Shown here: positions 23,030-34,038 of the stretch, piece after piece | Layout: each line of letters begins with the position of its first letter | Numbering within the stretch: position 1 is the stretch's first letter | Source of the DNA: Ustulina deusta | Lineage: Eukaryota; Ascomycota; Sordariomycetes; Xylariales; Xylariaceae | Direction of reading: 5' to 3' | Length of the DNA: 64,000 bases | Assembly (NCBI GenBank): GCA_023159155.1 | Contig: JAJNNX010000011.1 | Span: 496,001 to 560,000, forward strand | The notes under the pieces: generated by a model | Database searches by the model: none | Told to the model about the DNA's origin: nothing | Seen by the model: only the letters and a program-made list of their open reading frames with translations | Program-made: the position numbers and the translations under genes

Positions 23030-25255
23030 ATGCGGTCGCCCGCTTTCCCACCACGGCGACCATCACAAATCATACGCTATGTCTTTCCCCTCGCGCTTTT
23101 GATATGTATCCTCTACTACCTTTCGAGCGACTCCCCCTACCGTCCTCCTGTTCCCGACCTCCCCCGTCCTCCCAGCCATGATGCTCCTGTTCTCAACACC
23201 GACCAAGCCACGATAGAACACCCACCATCGCCGCCCTCGTCGGAACACGAGGAGGAGAAACCGAAGACTCAGGACGTTGAGGAGGCTAAAGAAGAAAAGG
23301 AAGAACATAGGCCTGTTGGGAAACCTCTAGGCGAAAGCAGCAAGCCGAAGGGCGACCCTAGCAATACGCACGGCAACCCAGAAAAGACAGATGAAGGCAA
23401 GGGCGGCGTTGGCAAAGAACCTGACAAACCTGGGCAAGCGGAAAGCGGTCCTGGCAAAGAAGATGACGACTCTACTACTCCCGCCAAGTCTACAGAACAC
23501 TCGAGTTCGGATACCGCTGCCGATCATCCGATTGATGAATTGATAAGGCTCGCCGAGAAGAGTTTTAAGGAAGTTCTCGCCAAAGAGTCGACTACGCTCG
23601 CTCAAGCCGCCAAGGCTTACCGCGAGCGCCGCGGCAGACATCCGCCTCCTGGCTTTGATAAATGGTTCCAGTTCGCCCAGGAAAACGACGCCATCATAGT
23701 CGAGGACTTTTTTGACCGTATATACCACGACCTCAATCCCTTCTGGGGCCTTGATCCAAAAATCATCCGCAAAGAATCTTGGGACTTCGAGATGACTATC
23801 AACGTTCGCAAACATAATGCAAGTGCGCAGAGTGACTGGTTCTGGACACAGATTTGGTTGAAGATGTTCAAGACCATTGAACATCTATTACCTGATATGG
23901 ACGTTGCTCTCAACGCCATGGATGAGCCTCGATTGGTGGTACCATGGGAAGAGATGGCGACATATATGCAAAAGGCTGAGCGTACTCGAAAACTCACTCC
24001 CGTAGACAAGGTTATATCAACCTTTCAGGACCTGCCCGATCCCGAAACGGGCTATAAGAAGCCAGCCACGAGAAAAAAAAAGTGGGAAGACACGAGTAGG
24101 ACGACCTTTTCACCGTTCCAAAGCATATGCCAACAGAGATATTAACCTTTAATAGGTCCCTTCTGGTTGATTGCACGTCGTGGTTGTCCCCCGGATAGTC
24201 CAGCTCGTCGGTTGGGTGTTATAGCCTCTTACGACGATACGCCTACATTCTCGCCAGAGTGGGCCATCCCCCACCAATATCAAGGTTACGTCTCGAACTT
24301 CTCCCTTTCGACCGAATTCTGCCATCAACCTGACCTGCAAGGTCTCGAGGGGATCTTCATCCATCCTCTATCCACTCGTTCCACTCGAGTTCTCTTCCCG
24401 CTCTTCGGAGGAAGCAAGCTCGCCACCAACAACGAAATCCTCTTGCCTGCACCCATGTATTGGGATGGAGAGGAGAGATTTACCGGTGGGGGTTATCAAG
24501 GCCCCGAATGGGATGAGAAGGTTAGTCCACTTATCTGGCGCGGAGTCGCCACGGGAGGATTGAACCAGGAATCGAATTGGCGAGGTTTCCAGCGACACCG
24601 CTTTGTAGCGATGAATAACGGGACGAAAATTGCTCTTGCTGAAGCGGAGATCGGACCCCCCGTGAACTTCGAATTGCCTGCTGCTAGCTATGATATTATG
24701 GCAAGGAAAGAAAAGCGTTTAGGGGAGTGGATATCCGAATGGGCTGATGTTGGTTTCACTGATCTTATGTGTGATCCTGAATATGAACCAAAGCCGGAGG
24801 AACACGAGTGCCCCTATACCGGTCAGCATTTTGAAGTGATTGACAGCCTGGACCTGGCGGAGCAGTTCACTTACAAGTACCTTCCCGACGTTGATGGCAA
24901 CTCCTTTTCTGGTCGGTACCTCGCCTTCCTTCGCAGTACCGGGGTTCCCATTAAGAGCACGATGTGGCACGAATGGCATGATAGCCGGTTGATCGCTTGG
25001 AAGCACTTTGTGCCCATGGACAGCCGCTTCGGCGACTTTTACGGGATTATGGAGTACTTTCTAGGATACGGTAAAGTCAGACCGGGGCACGATGACGCCG
25101 CGAGGAAGATTGCCATGGACGGTAAGGCTTGGGCCGAGAGTGTGCTCAGGCAAGAAGACATGCAAATCTATATCCTCCGGCTATTGCTTGAATACGCCCG
25201 CCTCTCTGACGACCGAAGGGAGACAATGGGATGGGTTGACGATATAAAATCATGA
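23030..25255 (+). CDS. GT90 (CAP10-like) glycosyltransferase, type II membrane protein, 2 exons
   Basis: Exons 23030-24095 and 24156-25255 join through a 60-bp intron (GTAGGA donor, AATAG acceptor) to give 721 residues. A single membrane anchor lies at about 15-31 (IIRYVFPLALLICILYYL). It is followed by a disordered Pro/Glu/Lys stem to about 175 and a lumenal catalytic domain. The domain has features of the LIPO/CAP10 family (GT90): EWAIPHQYQ, SKLATNNEILLPAPMYW, SPLIWRGVATGG, NWRGFQRHRFV, and a C-terminal YKYLPDVDGNSFSGRYLAFL. The last element is the conserved nucleotide-sugar region. Fungal GT90 enzymes act in the Golgi, and relatives include capsule xylosyltransferases. The substrate here is unknown. 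Confidence 0.92.
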
Positions 25256-26565
25256 TGAGACGAGACGAGGGGTTTTGTTTGAAAGGCCTGTGTCCCGTCA
25301 AACCCGGCGGGGTTATAGAAACGAACCCGCATTACATACATATTGGACGGCATGGACGGGTGTATCAAACGGGGACGGCGTTTTTTTGGCGTACTTATAC
25401 AGCATTGACAGGAGCGTGGTGAGAACGAAAGTTATCACATGCAAGTCTTGAAGGGACGGGAATTTTATTGGGTTATACCCTTGTTGGCGTTGTTGGCGTT
25501 GAAACAGAAGCATAGATGTGCGTATGCATTGCATTGCAGAACTGGTTCACGTCTTCGCATACATACATCCACATATTTGACCTTTGTCCATACGCGGGGC
25601 GGGATGGGTTGTATTAAATACCAAGTGTATCATCAGTTTATGTACCAATATTGCTAGAAGCACATGTCCGTAGCTGTCTCCGGCCTTGGAGCCGCTGGTA
25701 AATCTGCCAAAGAGGCGGTAACTGTATAAACTTCATGATGAGCACAGCTATTCAGCCCCAACTCCCTAGTCGCTAGGGTATACGTATCACTCACTACACT
25801 ACCTTACACAAACTGTCGGGTGGCCGGCTTACCTCCAAGAAGAGCTCACAAGGAACCTATGCGGGCAACAAGTGTCGCGTAGAATTGCCTCAGCCATGAT
25901 GCAACATTTTCGATGTCTAAAGGCCATGGACCCGTCATCGATGTAAGCCACTCTGCGAGATGACAGACTGTGATGTAATCTACGACAAACATAGCTAGTT
26001 AGGTAGATTCCGACGGCAGTTGGAATAGGTGCGAGGTGAGGTATATGCTGTAGGTGTGCTAGCTTGTCTAAGCTACTACCCGGTACTTATTCCCCGCGAC
26101 TCAGATCGTGAAATGAGAGATGTTATACAGCTTTGGCCTATAGGTATTGTAGTATAGAAGAGTGAGGATCGAGATGATCGGCTCATGGACATAGATATAA
26201 GCTTCGCCTAGACTTGCTTGGCAGGGCGGGGGACGCGTTTGGATAGATTCGGACGACGTCATTGCATATGTCAACGAATGGTCGGTTGCGTTGCGTGTAA
26301 GTCCCGACATTTGGAAGCCAGCCCAACAAGGTGAATGAATATAGGTCCCTACATGTTTGGTAGGGTTGGCCCTCTTTTCGCATGACGGCATGTTCGTCTC
26401 GGGGTATAAAGAGCGGGAGGAATCCGGTTGGTATTCTACAAACTATTTATCTATATATCTATGAATCTGTACTAGATATATTCCACCTCCGTCGCGCAAT
26501 CAGCAGCAACAGCGAATAAGCCAACAACGTATATATATATATCCTCGACTCAACCTCAATTCACA
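25256..26565. other. 1.3 kb intergenic region
   Basis: No gene is recognisable; short frames at 26101-26391 (-) are featureless. The right end is the promoter of the small gene at 26566. Confidence 0.5.
26405..26410 (+). promoter_or_regulatory. TATA box of small gene at 26566
   Basis: TATAAA in a GC-rich setting lies about 160 bp before the ATG. The intervening leader is AC-rich with a TATATATATAT run at about 26530. Confidence 0.5.
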
Positions 26566-26706
26566 ATGGACACCATCAACAAAGTCGTCGGCGGCGGCCA
26601 AGACAAACAACAGTCCAACGCCCCGGCCGCCAACAGCGACGGCGGCGAACAACAGGACTACGGCGACAAGGGCAAGATCTCCCTTCCTTCCTTCCTTCCT
26701 TTCTTA

Positions 26707-26737
<31 letters not shown>

Positions 26738-27030
26738 ACTTTCTTACTTTCTTACTTTCTTCCCTTGCTCCATCTCCTTGTAAATCGGAGAAAACAAGCC
26801 AGCTAACGCATAAAAACTTTCCCACAGCCGCCGAATACGCCAACAAGACGTTCATGGGCGACAAGCTCAGCGGCGAGCAGCGCGAGAAGATCACGGACAC
26901 CGGCCGCGAGGGCATCGAGAAGGTGACGGGGTAAGTCTGAACGAGTTTTGCACCTAAAGCGCCAAGACCAAAAGATGCTGATGTTCGTGGTATATGTAGC
27001 AAGGAGGCTCCTGAGAAGCTCTCCCAGTAG
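26566..27030 (+). CDS. Small fungal 79-residue protein, 3 exons, GC-AG first intron
   Basis: Exons 26566-26671, 26828-26930 and 27000-27030 give 79 residues. The protein has MDTINKVVGGG at its start, then a Gln/Asn/Gly linker, DYGDKAAEYANK, GEQREKITDTGREGIEKVTG and a short KLSQ end. This pattern (GDK..., then GEKITDxxRE...EKxTG) is a widespread small hydrophilic ascomycete family without assigned function. I recognise it from memory only, and some members are stress-associated. Intron 1 must begin with GCAAGA, since this is the only way to restore DKAAEYANK in frame and no GT donor fits. Its 156 bp are filled by a CTTT microsatellite. Intron 2 is a normal GTAAGT-TGTAG intron. Confidence 0.85.
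26681..26763 (+). repeat. CTTT/CTTA microsatellite inside intron 1
   Basis: CCTT units pass into CTTT and CTTA units over about 80 bp, entirely within the GC-AG intron of the small gene, forming a long polypyrimidine tract before the acceptor. Confidence 0.9.
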
Positions 27031-27491
27031 TGTATTTGGATGGTGATGGATATTGTGCAAACAGGCAGCAGAAATGGAAATTGGACTCGTCTGGTTGTTT
27101 ACACGACGTTCTCGCTATGATGACGATGTGTGGGAATTGAGATCACTAGATAGGTAGTGTAAGACACAGCGAGTCGGGGATTTGCTCTGTAACAATAAGA
27201 ATATCATCAACATGGCTAATAAACATCATACAATATAAGTGCAGCGCCAGGTATATGTCTCTCCAACCTAGGTATCTTCCTCGCTCCTTCCGGTCTGTAT
27301 AAATACAAAATGTCGCCCAAGCCGTACCACATACCCGAACGCCGAGATATGCCGCAGTGTAAACCCGATGCAATAAGTGAGATCATCCTATGAACATTTC
27401 AAATCATACATGCTGTTCCTCATGAGGGCGGGAAGTAAGCGAAAATGGTATAAAAAAAAGAGATGGCTGGGCTATGTGTTGGCACAATCTG
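27031..27491. other. Convergent 3' intergenic region
   Basis: This 460-bp gap lies between two convergent genes, and I see nothing recognisable in it. Confidence 0.5.
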
Positions 27492-28274
27492 CTACACATC
27501 GTCGTAGAAGACCTGAACGGCCATTACGATGATCCAGAGTAAGAAGATATTGCCGATGACGCCAAAGGCGAAGACAGACTGCCACTGTTGACCTATGATA
27601 AGTGGAATTACCGCATTAGTACCTAATCGACTCCTTGATTGTTCTCGAGAGAACGTATGGGATCGTGCCACTTACATATCGATCGTTGCTGCAACCAAGC
27701 CAGGGTAGCTACGTTGTTGCCATGTTGTACGTTGTTCCAGACTAAGTTGTCGCAATTGGCGCTGACGGATCCCGCGGGGCCCCAGAGCTCGATGCTTATT
27801 ACGATCAGGCCCACGAGCCACAGGACGAAAAGCACGAAGGCGCCAATGATGACGATGGACGGTAATAGTCGGCGTTGTGCTATGAGCCAGAGTAATAAGA
27901 CGATGAAGGCGACGGTCAATCCGGAGACGGTGATGTAATAGGAGAAGTACCTATATCATGTAGTTAGCGATCAGTGCCAGTGCCAGTGCCAGTGCCAATG
28001 TCTCGATGTTTCCCGTTGGGTCGTCGATATGCCAGTCTATCTGTGAAGTGTCTGCGGATTGTCGAGAGGGGGGGCTTCCTTACCAGGGCACGTTCAGGTC
28101 CAACTGTTGTTGGATACCGATGAAGGATCCGAAAACGCCAATGATGAGTAAGGATGCGGCCAGCATTATGAGCATCCAGACATTCAGCTGTATGGCGGGC
28201 CAGTGGTAGCGGTGGACGCGCGCAATGCGTCGTTCGTAGGTGAACGAGTCCCCCGTCATGGCGGATGCGGCCAT
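27492..28274 (-). CDS. Four-helix membrane protein, MARVEL-like, 3 exons
   Basis: Exons 28274-28084, 27950-27676 and 27592-27492 join in matching phase to give 188 residues. A cytosolic N-terminus (MAASAMTGDSFTYERRIARVH) precedes four hydrophobic segments at about 32-52, 66-86, 91-112 and 155-180. A loop between helices 3 and 4 has two Cys (ANCDNLVW and RSICQQW) that could form a disulfide. Length, topology and the Cys-containing last loop fit fungal MARVEL (membrane-associating) domain proteins, found at plasma-membrane domains and in vesicle traffic. An in-frame ATG at 28259 is a second possible start. The family call rests on topology rather than a strong motif. Confidence 0.82.
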
Positions 28275-29743
28275 CCTGAGGTCGATCGGGACAGTGGTGG
28301 CGCGGTTGTTTTGACTGCAAGTGCCCTGACTCGACTTCAGATCGAGGAACGGTTCTGGCGTCCTTCTCGAGGTGGTCAACCAACCGCCCAACGACTCGAC
28401 TCGCTTCGAATCCGCCGGTTCTTTCTAGGCGATCCGTCGAGGCCAACACGGACACAGGACGGTGAAGCTATCCCTAGTCCAAGAATTCCAATGTGTTTCC
28501 TCTCTCCAAAATGCCAAAGCCGACGTATTGTTCTCTTCGCTAGTCTGACTTGTCCTTTCGTTTGAGGGATTACAGGCGACAGAATGATTGATCGGCGAAA
28601 GTGATCGAGCGCGGGTTACGGTCGTGAGGCTCGACTCTCTTCAAGACCCCGTCGGTGTCGACGCTATCCATGCAAGGGACCAGACCGCCTCACAAAGGGA
28701 GCCCAATGACGATGCAGAGACGCAGAGACGCCGGCGACGACGGGTGCGCCCAATTTGCCAACTCAGAGATGCGCGCCGCCCAATTGGTTTGCGGTGCGCG
28801 TTCGTTCGTTCGTTCGTTCGTTCGGGCTGCCACGCGCGTGCTGCTTGGTGGACGGAAGCCTGCGCTCTCGCTTTTCCTCGTGGTGGCGAAGCTGAGCTCG
28901 TGACAGCAAGCTTGTAGGTGGCTCCCCCGTGGTCGTCAGCGACGTGTGGTGTTGGGAGGGAGAGCTGTGACGGATCCGACGAACCCGGTTGGGCGGAAAT
29001 GATGCAGATCATCGAATGCGCAAATCGATCGCCCACTCAAGCCACTGACGCGATGATTTGCCCGTATCGAGATAGACGGCGCCGGGAGCTGCAGCGGGGT
29101 CTCTCGATGCTGTAGGCCCTGTACGTGACCCTGTCAACAGTGGGTTGGGCTCCAATCGCCACCAACTCAGCGCGCTCCATCAGCGTGAAGCCGCCAGTAC
29201 CCGGCCGTGCCCGCAGGGAGGGGCCATCCGTGGTAGGTAGTACAGGGGCGCATTTAGCGAAGCTTCGTAGGGCTCAAATGCGACATGTATCAAGTTCCCA
29301 GAGGGCTTTCTGAGTCTCTACACCAAAACAAAATCTCTCGCTTCGTGACATGCCATTTTCCTTCCTCGCATTCATCATTCCCGTCGTAATTCGCCCGATG
29401 TCAACACAAGGGCCATTGTTGCTCGAGGAGCCAGGCAGCGGAAGTGTAGGTGTACTTCAATTGTATACTGCAAGAATTGTGTAGAAGCCTTCGCCGTTCT
29501 GTCATGCTGAGCCGACCCTGATCTACGCGATTGCTCAGGTTGTCGATTCCATTAATCATACGTCCCAATAGCCATATTTTCCACCTACCGAGTGACTGGT
29601 TTTCCATCATAAACGCCTGAATGTCTATACAGTTTGCCTGGAAATGCCCCCCCTATTCTAGTCTGGAGCGAGGCTTGCCATCGCGAGACACCACCAAGAC
29701 AACAAACAACGCGCGACGTTCACCCCTTACAGATGATCTACCT
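28275..29743. other. 1.5 kb intergenic region
   Basis: Overlapping GC-rich frames at 28588-29036 on both strands have no domain features and look like chance open frames. The left end is the promoter of the membrane protein gene. Confidence 0.5.
28801..28824. repeat. TTCG tetranucleotide microsatellite
   Basis: Six consecutive TTCG units, flanked by GC-rich unique sequence. Confidence 0.95.
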
Positions 29744-30861
29744 CTATAGCAGTGACTCCCCGAGAGCACATCGCACGAGCGAACACCCAGCCCTAATCGT
29801 CTCGTTCGCCTCTGCCTCCCGATCTGCCGCGAGACTTGGATTCACCTCGACCAAGTCGATCGCCACCAAGTTTCCGGTCAAGTGAACGCTCTCGCAGATG
29901 AAATCACCCTCTCGCAGGGTCAGCCCTCCTCGAACTGGAGTCCCCGTGCTGGGAGCCCACATCGGGTCGAGTGCATCGACATCGAACGAGAGATGGATCG
30001 GCGTGTCGTTACCGATATGGGCCAGAGCCATCTCGACTACCCGTCCAATTCCGTGGCTATGCAGCCTTCACGTTAGCCTTTGCTCGTGATCCCAAATGCA
30101 CTGGCGGGGAGGGAAGATCCATACCGATCGATGTCAAACATGCTAAACGCCTTGATGCCATTTTCTCGTAGAATTCTCTTCTCGGCGGCATCCACATCTC
30201 GCAGGCCAATGTAGACGAGCTTGTGGACGTTCAACATGTGTTCGGGCTTCAGCCAGCCGAAGTATTCTGGCTTATCCTCCTTGGCTAGACCTGTGATAAA
30301 GGCCACGGGCATGCCGTGAATGTTGCCGGAATCGCTTGTCTCGGGAGTGTTGATGTCAGAGTGCGCATCGACCCAGATGACAGCGATCTCGCGTCCCAGT
30401 CGCTCCCGAACGGCCTTGGCTGTGCCTGCAATGGTGCCGATCGCGATGGAGTGGTCGCCACCCAGTGTTAACACCATCCTCCCTTCCCTGGCATGAGCGT
30501 ACACTTGCTCGCTGAGCCGCTGGGTCACAGCACTCACGGTGCCGGGGTTCTTCATATTACGGTAAGGCGGGTCCTTTTGAGGCACCAGGTCGTTGTAGGC
30601 ATTGACTGCATCGTCGCCGTGGAGTCTGTAGTTGAGCTCATTTTGTAGTTGGACGAGGAGGCCGGATTCGATGAGGGCCGAGGGAGCGGCATCAACCCCA
30701 GCTTTGCCCTAAAGAATAGAGCACACGTCAATACGATTTCCAGAGCTAAAGCATTTATCGCTGGTAGATTTTCGTACCTGGCCACCACTAAAGCCTACGG
30801 CGACAACTCCAATATCCTCCGCGTGGGAGAGGAACTTGGATTTTACCATGGAGGTGTTCAT
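29744..30861 (-). CDS. CAR1: Arginase, 3 exons
   Basis: Exons 30861-30778, 30708-30125 and 30056-29744 give 326 residues, the normal length. Arginase splits arginine into ornithine and urea in cytosolic arginine catabolism. The manganese-binding motifs are all present: LTLGGDHSIAIGT, VDAHSDINTP and SFDVDALDPMW. The flanking GNIHGMPVAF, GLRDVDAAEK and STGTPVRGGLTLREG segments of the family are there too, ending in CALGESLL. The first exon encodes DIGVVAVGFSGGQ and joins to GKAGVDAAPSALIESGL, as in yeast Car1. An in-frame ATG at 30849 is an alternative start. The introns are 69 and 68 bp with normal borders (GTACG/TTTAG and GTATGG/CATAG). Confidence 0.96.
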
Positions 30862-31125
30862 TCTCGTTGGATGTTGGCGGCGACGTGCAAGAATTGGGTA
30901 AGGATAATCTCGTTAAGGGAACAATGCAGCCTTAATAGCGTCGTTGGGGTTGCTATGAAGAAGAGGGCAGAAAAGACAGGAAGGACAGGACAGGACAAGT
31001 CAATCCTCAGACATAAAGAGTGAAAGAAGTGTCGCGCTGTTGGCGATTTTTACAAACGCCGTGGGGAGCCCTTGACTAAATAAGTACGCAGCTAGGAAGG
31101 GCGCTATTTAAGTACAAAGACTGAC

Positions 31126-31165
31126 GACTGACTGGCGACTGACTGGCGACTGACTGGCGACTGAC
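31126..31165. repeat. Tandem GACTGACTGGC repeat
   Basis: About three and a half copies of an 11-bp unit (GACTGACTGGC) in direct tandem, upstream of arginase on its promoter side. Confidence 0.85.
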
Positions 31166-32085
31166 GTCTTGAAGCTTTCGACAATACACGGCCCGCTATC
31201 TCGAGCGCGTACCTATTACAACCTATTACAACCTGCCGATCGACCTTCCCAACCCACATTGGCCAGACATTCGCCGCACATTGGCTCCTTGGTTAGTATA
31301 ATCTGATAATGCAGATCCCGGGGCCACCCCTGCAGGTGCAGTTCGCCTCTCAACACTAACTCTCCTCCTGTTCGAGAAACATTCTATCCGCTATCCCGCA
31401 AGTACTGTAGCGTCAATGGCGTATTTAGCCTCAACCGAGGAAAGTTTCGCGCATGCCTCTCTCAACCGTGCGATGGATCAGGAAGCTCGGGACAGAGATA
31501 TGAAAATCCCCTCTTATCTCCATCGAATACATAACAGCATATAGAGTCATCCGTCCTGCTCCAAAGCCCTCTCTCCGCCCGAGTTGCCGATAGGTAAGCT
31601 CGGCTCGGGGCGGCATGTGCAGTACATGTACGGACACAGGGGCAGGGCGACCTCCCGGATAAGTATCTATTGGAGACTTGCCAAAAGCAGACAAGCCGAG
31701 CGCTATTATTCGCTTGTCGGTTACACAGCCTACACCATTACCCCCACTCCTCAGTTGGATTCAATCTGGCTCCAAGTGCCGAAACAATGGTACGCAGGCA
31801 ACAAAACATTCTAGACCAGATTAGGGGCCTACCTAACTTAGCTCTTGTGTGAAATGGGCGAAATATAAATACCTATCTACATGCCTCTTCCTCACATCTA
31901 GATCAGGTCCTTTCTTTGCTTATTTTCCATCGAAACTTACCAACACCATTATGTATGTGCCGGCGCTGATCCCCTCCCCTTCGGCCCAGTCGTAAGAGGC
32001 GTAAGACGAGTGGGGGAGCAAAGGAAGGCCGCATTACTGTAGACTGCCAACCGCGTCAACCCAGAGGCCGCCGCATTGACCCGAA

Positions 32086-32181
32086 GCTTTCCCCCTAAGT
32101 GCAGGTGACATATCTCCTCCAGCGCTTTCCCCCTAAGTGATAAACCTCCTTACAACGCTTACAACGCTTTCCCCCTAAGTG
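32086..32181. repeat. Three spaced copies of GCTTTCCCCCTAAGTG
   Basis: The 16-bp word occurs exactly at 32086, 32124 and 32166, about 38-42 bp apart. The sequence between copies is different each time apart from a short ACAACGC. Confidence 0.9.
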
Positions 32182-34038
32182 ACAAACGTCCGCCCGACAA
32201 ATTTCCCAAGACATAATCGTTACGACATCGAATCAAGCTCCGTCTATCAATCAGGCTTGGAAGTAAATTACCGCATCTCATGACAAGTCATCTGATAGCC
32301 CCCTCACCGCTTCACTCCATCCTTTTTTACGTCCTGATTATTTGACATACCGTAGATAGGCCACTGCCCTTCCCCGCCGGAGATGGCGCTCCGATATAGC
32401 AGCCCCTCCCTCTCTACACGCGGACTTGTTGCAAGTAAGTCCTTAGATAGATGATGGGCGCGAGCACCGATTTCCACTCCCGGACCGCTCAGATGACGAG
32501 TGCAGTGCCGCATGTTTGCGCCGTTGTGGATCAATGAGCTTACGTAATAACAGGTATTATCCCGTCCACGAAGCTGACCCTTTTTGATGGTAACCCTCTC
32601 TCCTAAAAGAGCCGTGAGTTGGTAATCATTACCTACTTCTACATTATACCTATCCCATCGGTTTGGGAATTAATTGCAAACGCCATTATGCATGCATGAT
32701 TCTCCGTGCCGTACTCGTTTTCGACTATTCGTCAACACTTCTTCTATCAGCACACGATACTTGCAAAATCTCGTAAGATGGCTTTAGGTTGTCGTTGAGT
32801 CCGAAACCAAGTCCAGGCGCAGCTAAAGGTGCTACGTCAAAACGACTACGGTGCGATGCAAGGGAAGTGTACGAATACAGAAAAGCGCGCTGCAGAACCA
32901 GAGATCTGGGAACTTATCGCCCTTTTACGAACTTTTTATTTTTATTTTTTTAAAATGAATGATGAAAAACAGGAAAGGGTCTGGTAAGTTACGTACCCGG
33001 AGAGGATTTCGTTCAACGTGATCCAATCCCGGTGTGACACCTCTAAATCTGGGTGAGTGAGAGCGCAGTCTTACAAGTGTATCATAATTGTCGTGTGACA
33101 ATTGGTAAGTAGGTATCTGGTAGAGAGAATCGCCATCGATGGTATTAAAACGGAACATCCCGTGCCCACTCCCCAGAGCATCCTCTAGACCCGTGTTGCT
33201 CCTGAGTATGTGGACGTTGGCTCGAGTAACGTGTGGGGAAAGTCTCGAGGCTCCCATACATAGTCCTAGGACGTGGGGGGTCGTAGACACCTGCATATTC
33301 CGACACAAGGGGACCGTAGCCTCATGATGTACACTAGGTACTAGGGATTTTGCTATTCCGAAACATATCTCGGTGATTTCACGTTCAAAACAAGAGAAAA
33401 GCATTCTTACGATAAATAACAGCCAATTCGTAAACATGAAATCCAGTCTGCCCCGCTAATTAAGGGTCGTCAGCAAGAGCGAATAGCTATCTCCGAGACT
33501 CCGTCTCTCAGAGCTCAAATGTGGTTATATCGGTTCACACTCTCCACGCTATGTTTGGATAACTCACAACTAAATAAGTAACCAGAAGACGCTCATTAGA
33601 TTAGGGTCGAGAAAAACAAAAGTTCTGACGTAATTAAACTAGTGCATCTAGCAGCGAACAGCTGAATCCAAGTCTGGTGTTCGATTGAACTCTGGTCTAA
33701 GTTCTGTTCTCTATACAACGAGAAGAAACTATTAACGATACATGTATAGTTGTGGGAACTTCCAGTATAGCGTTCATACGTTCCGAGAGCATAAGGGTAT
33801 TCGTATGCTCCGAGAACATGCAAATGTTATTTAGGGGTCATTCCATGAAAGGAAGTAATCCGATGTTGGTTCCCAAAAGCCCGGAATTCCGGCTTACTCG
33901 TTAAGCAGATGCTTATTAAAAAGTCCTACACTTCAAAGTTTAGGGAAGTTGAAGGGGGCCTAGTTGTCTTTACAGCGACGACTCACAACAACAGCTGGAA
34001 GCGAGATCAAACGCGGCAAACGTGTTCATGCGTCCACA

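Larger units (their letters stand above)
30862..34038. other. 3.2 kb gene desert
   Basis: Frames such as 32925-33437 (-) lack any recognisable feature. The region holds an 11-bp tandem repeat near 31126-31165 and a 16-bp motif repeated three times at 32086-32181. The last few hundred bases precede the ABC transporter start. Confidence 0.5.

Noticed and set aside
32925..33437. 170-codon minus-strand frame
   Set aside because: It has no motif, its ending is low-complexity Lys/Ile, and the surrounding sequence looks non-coding.
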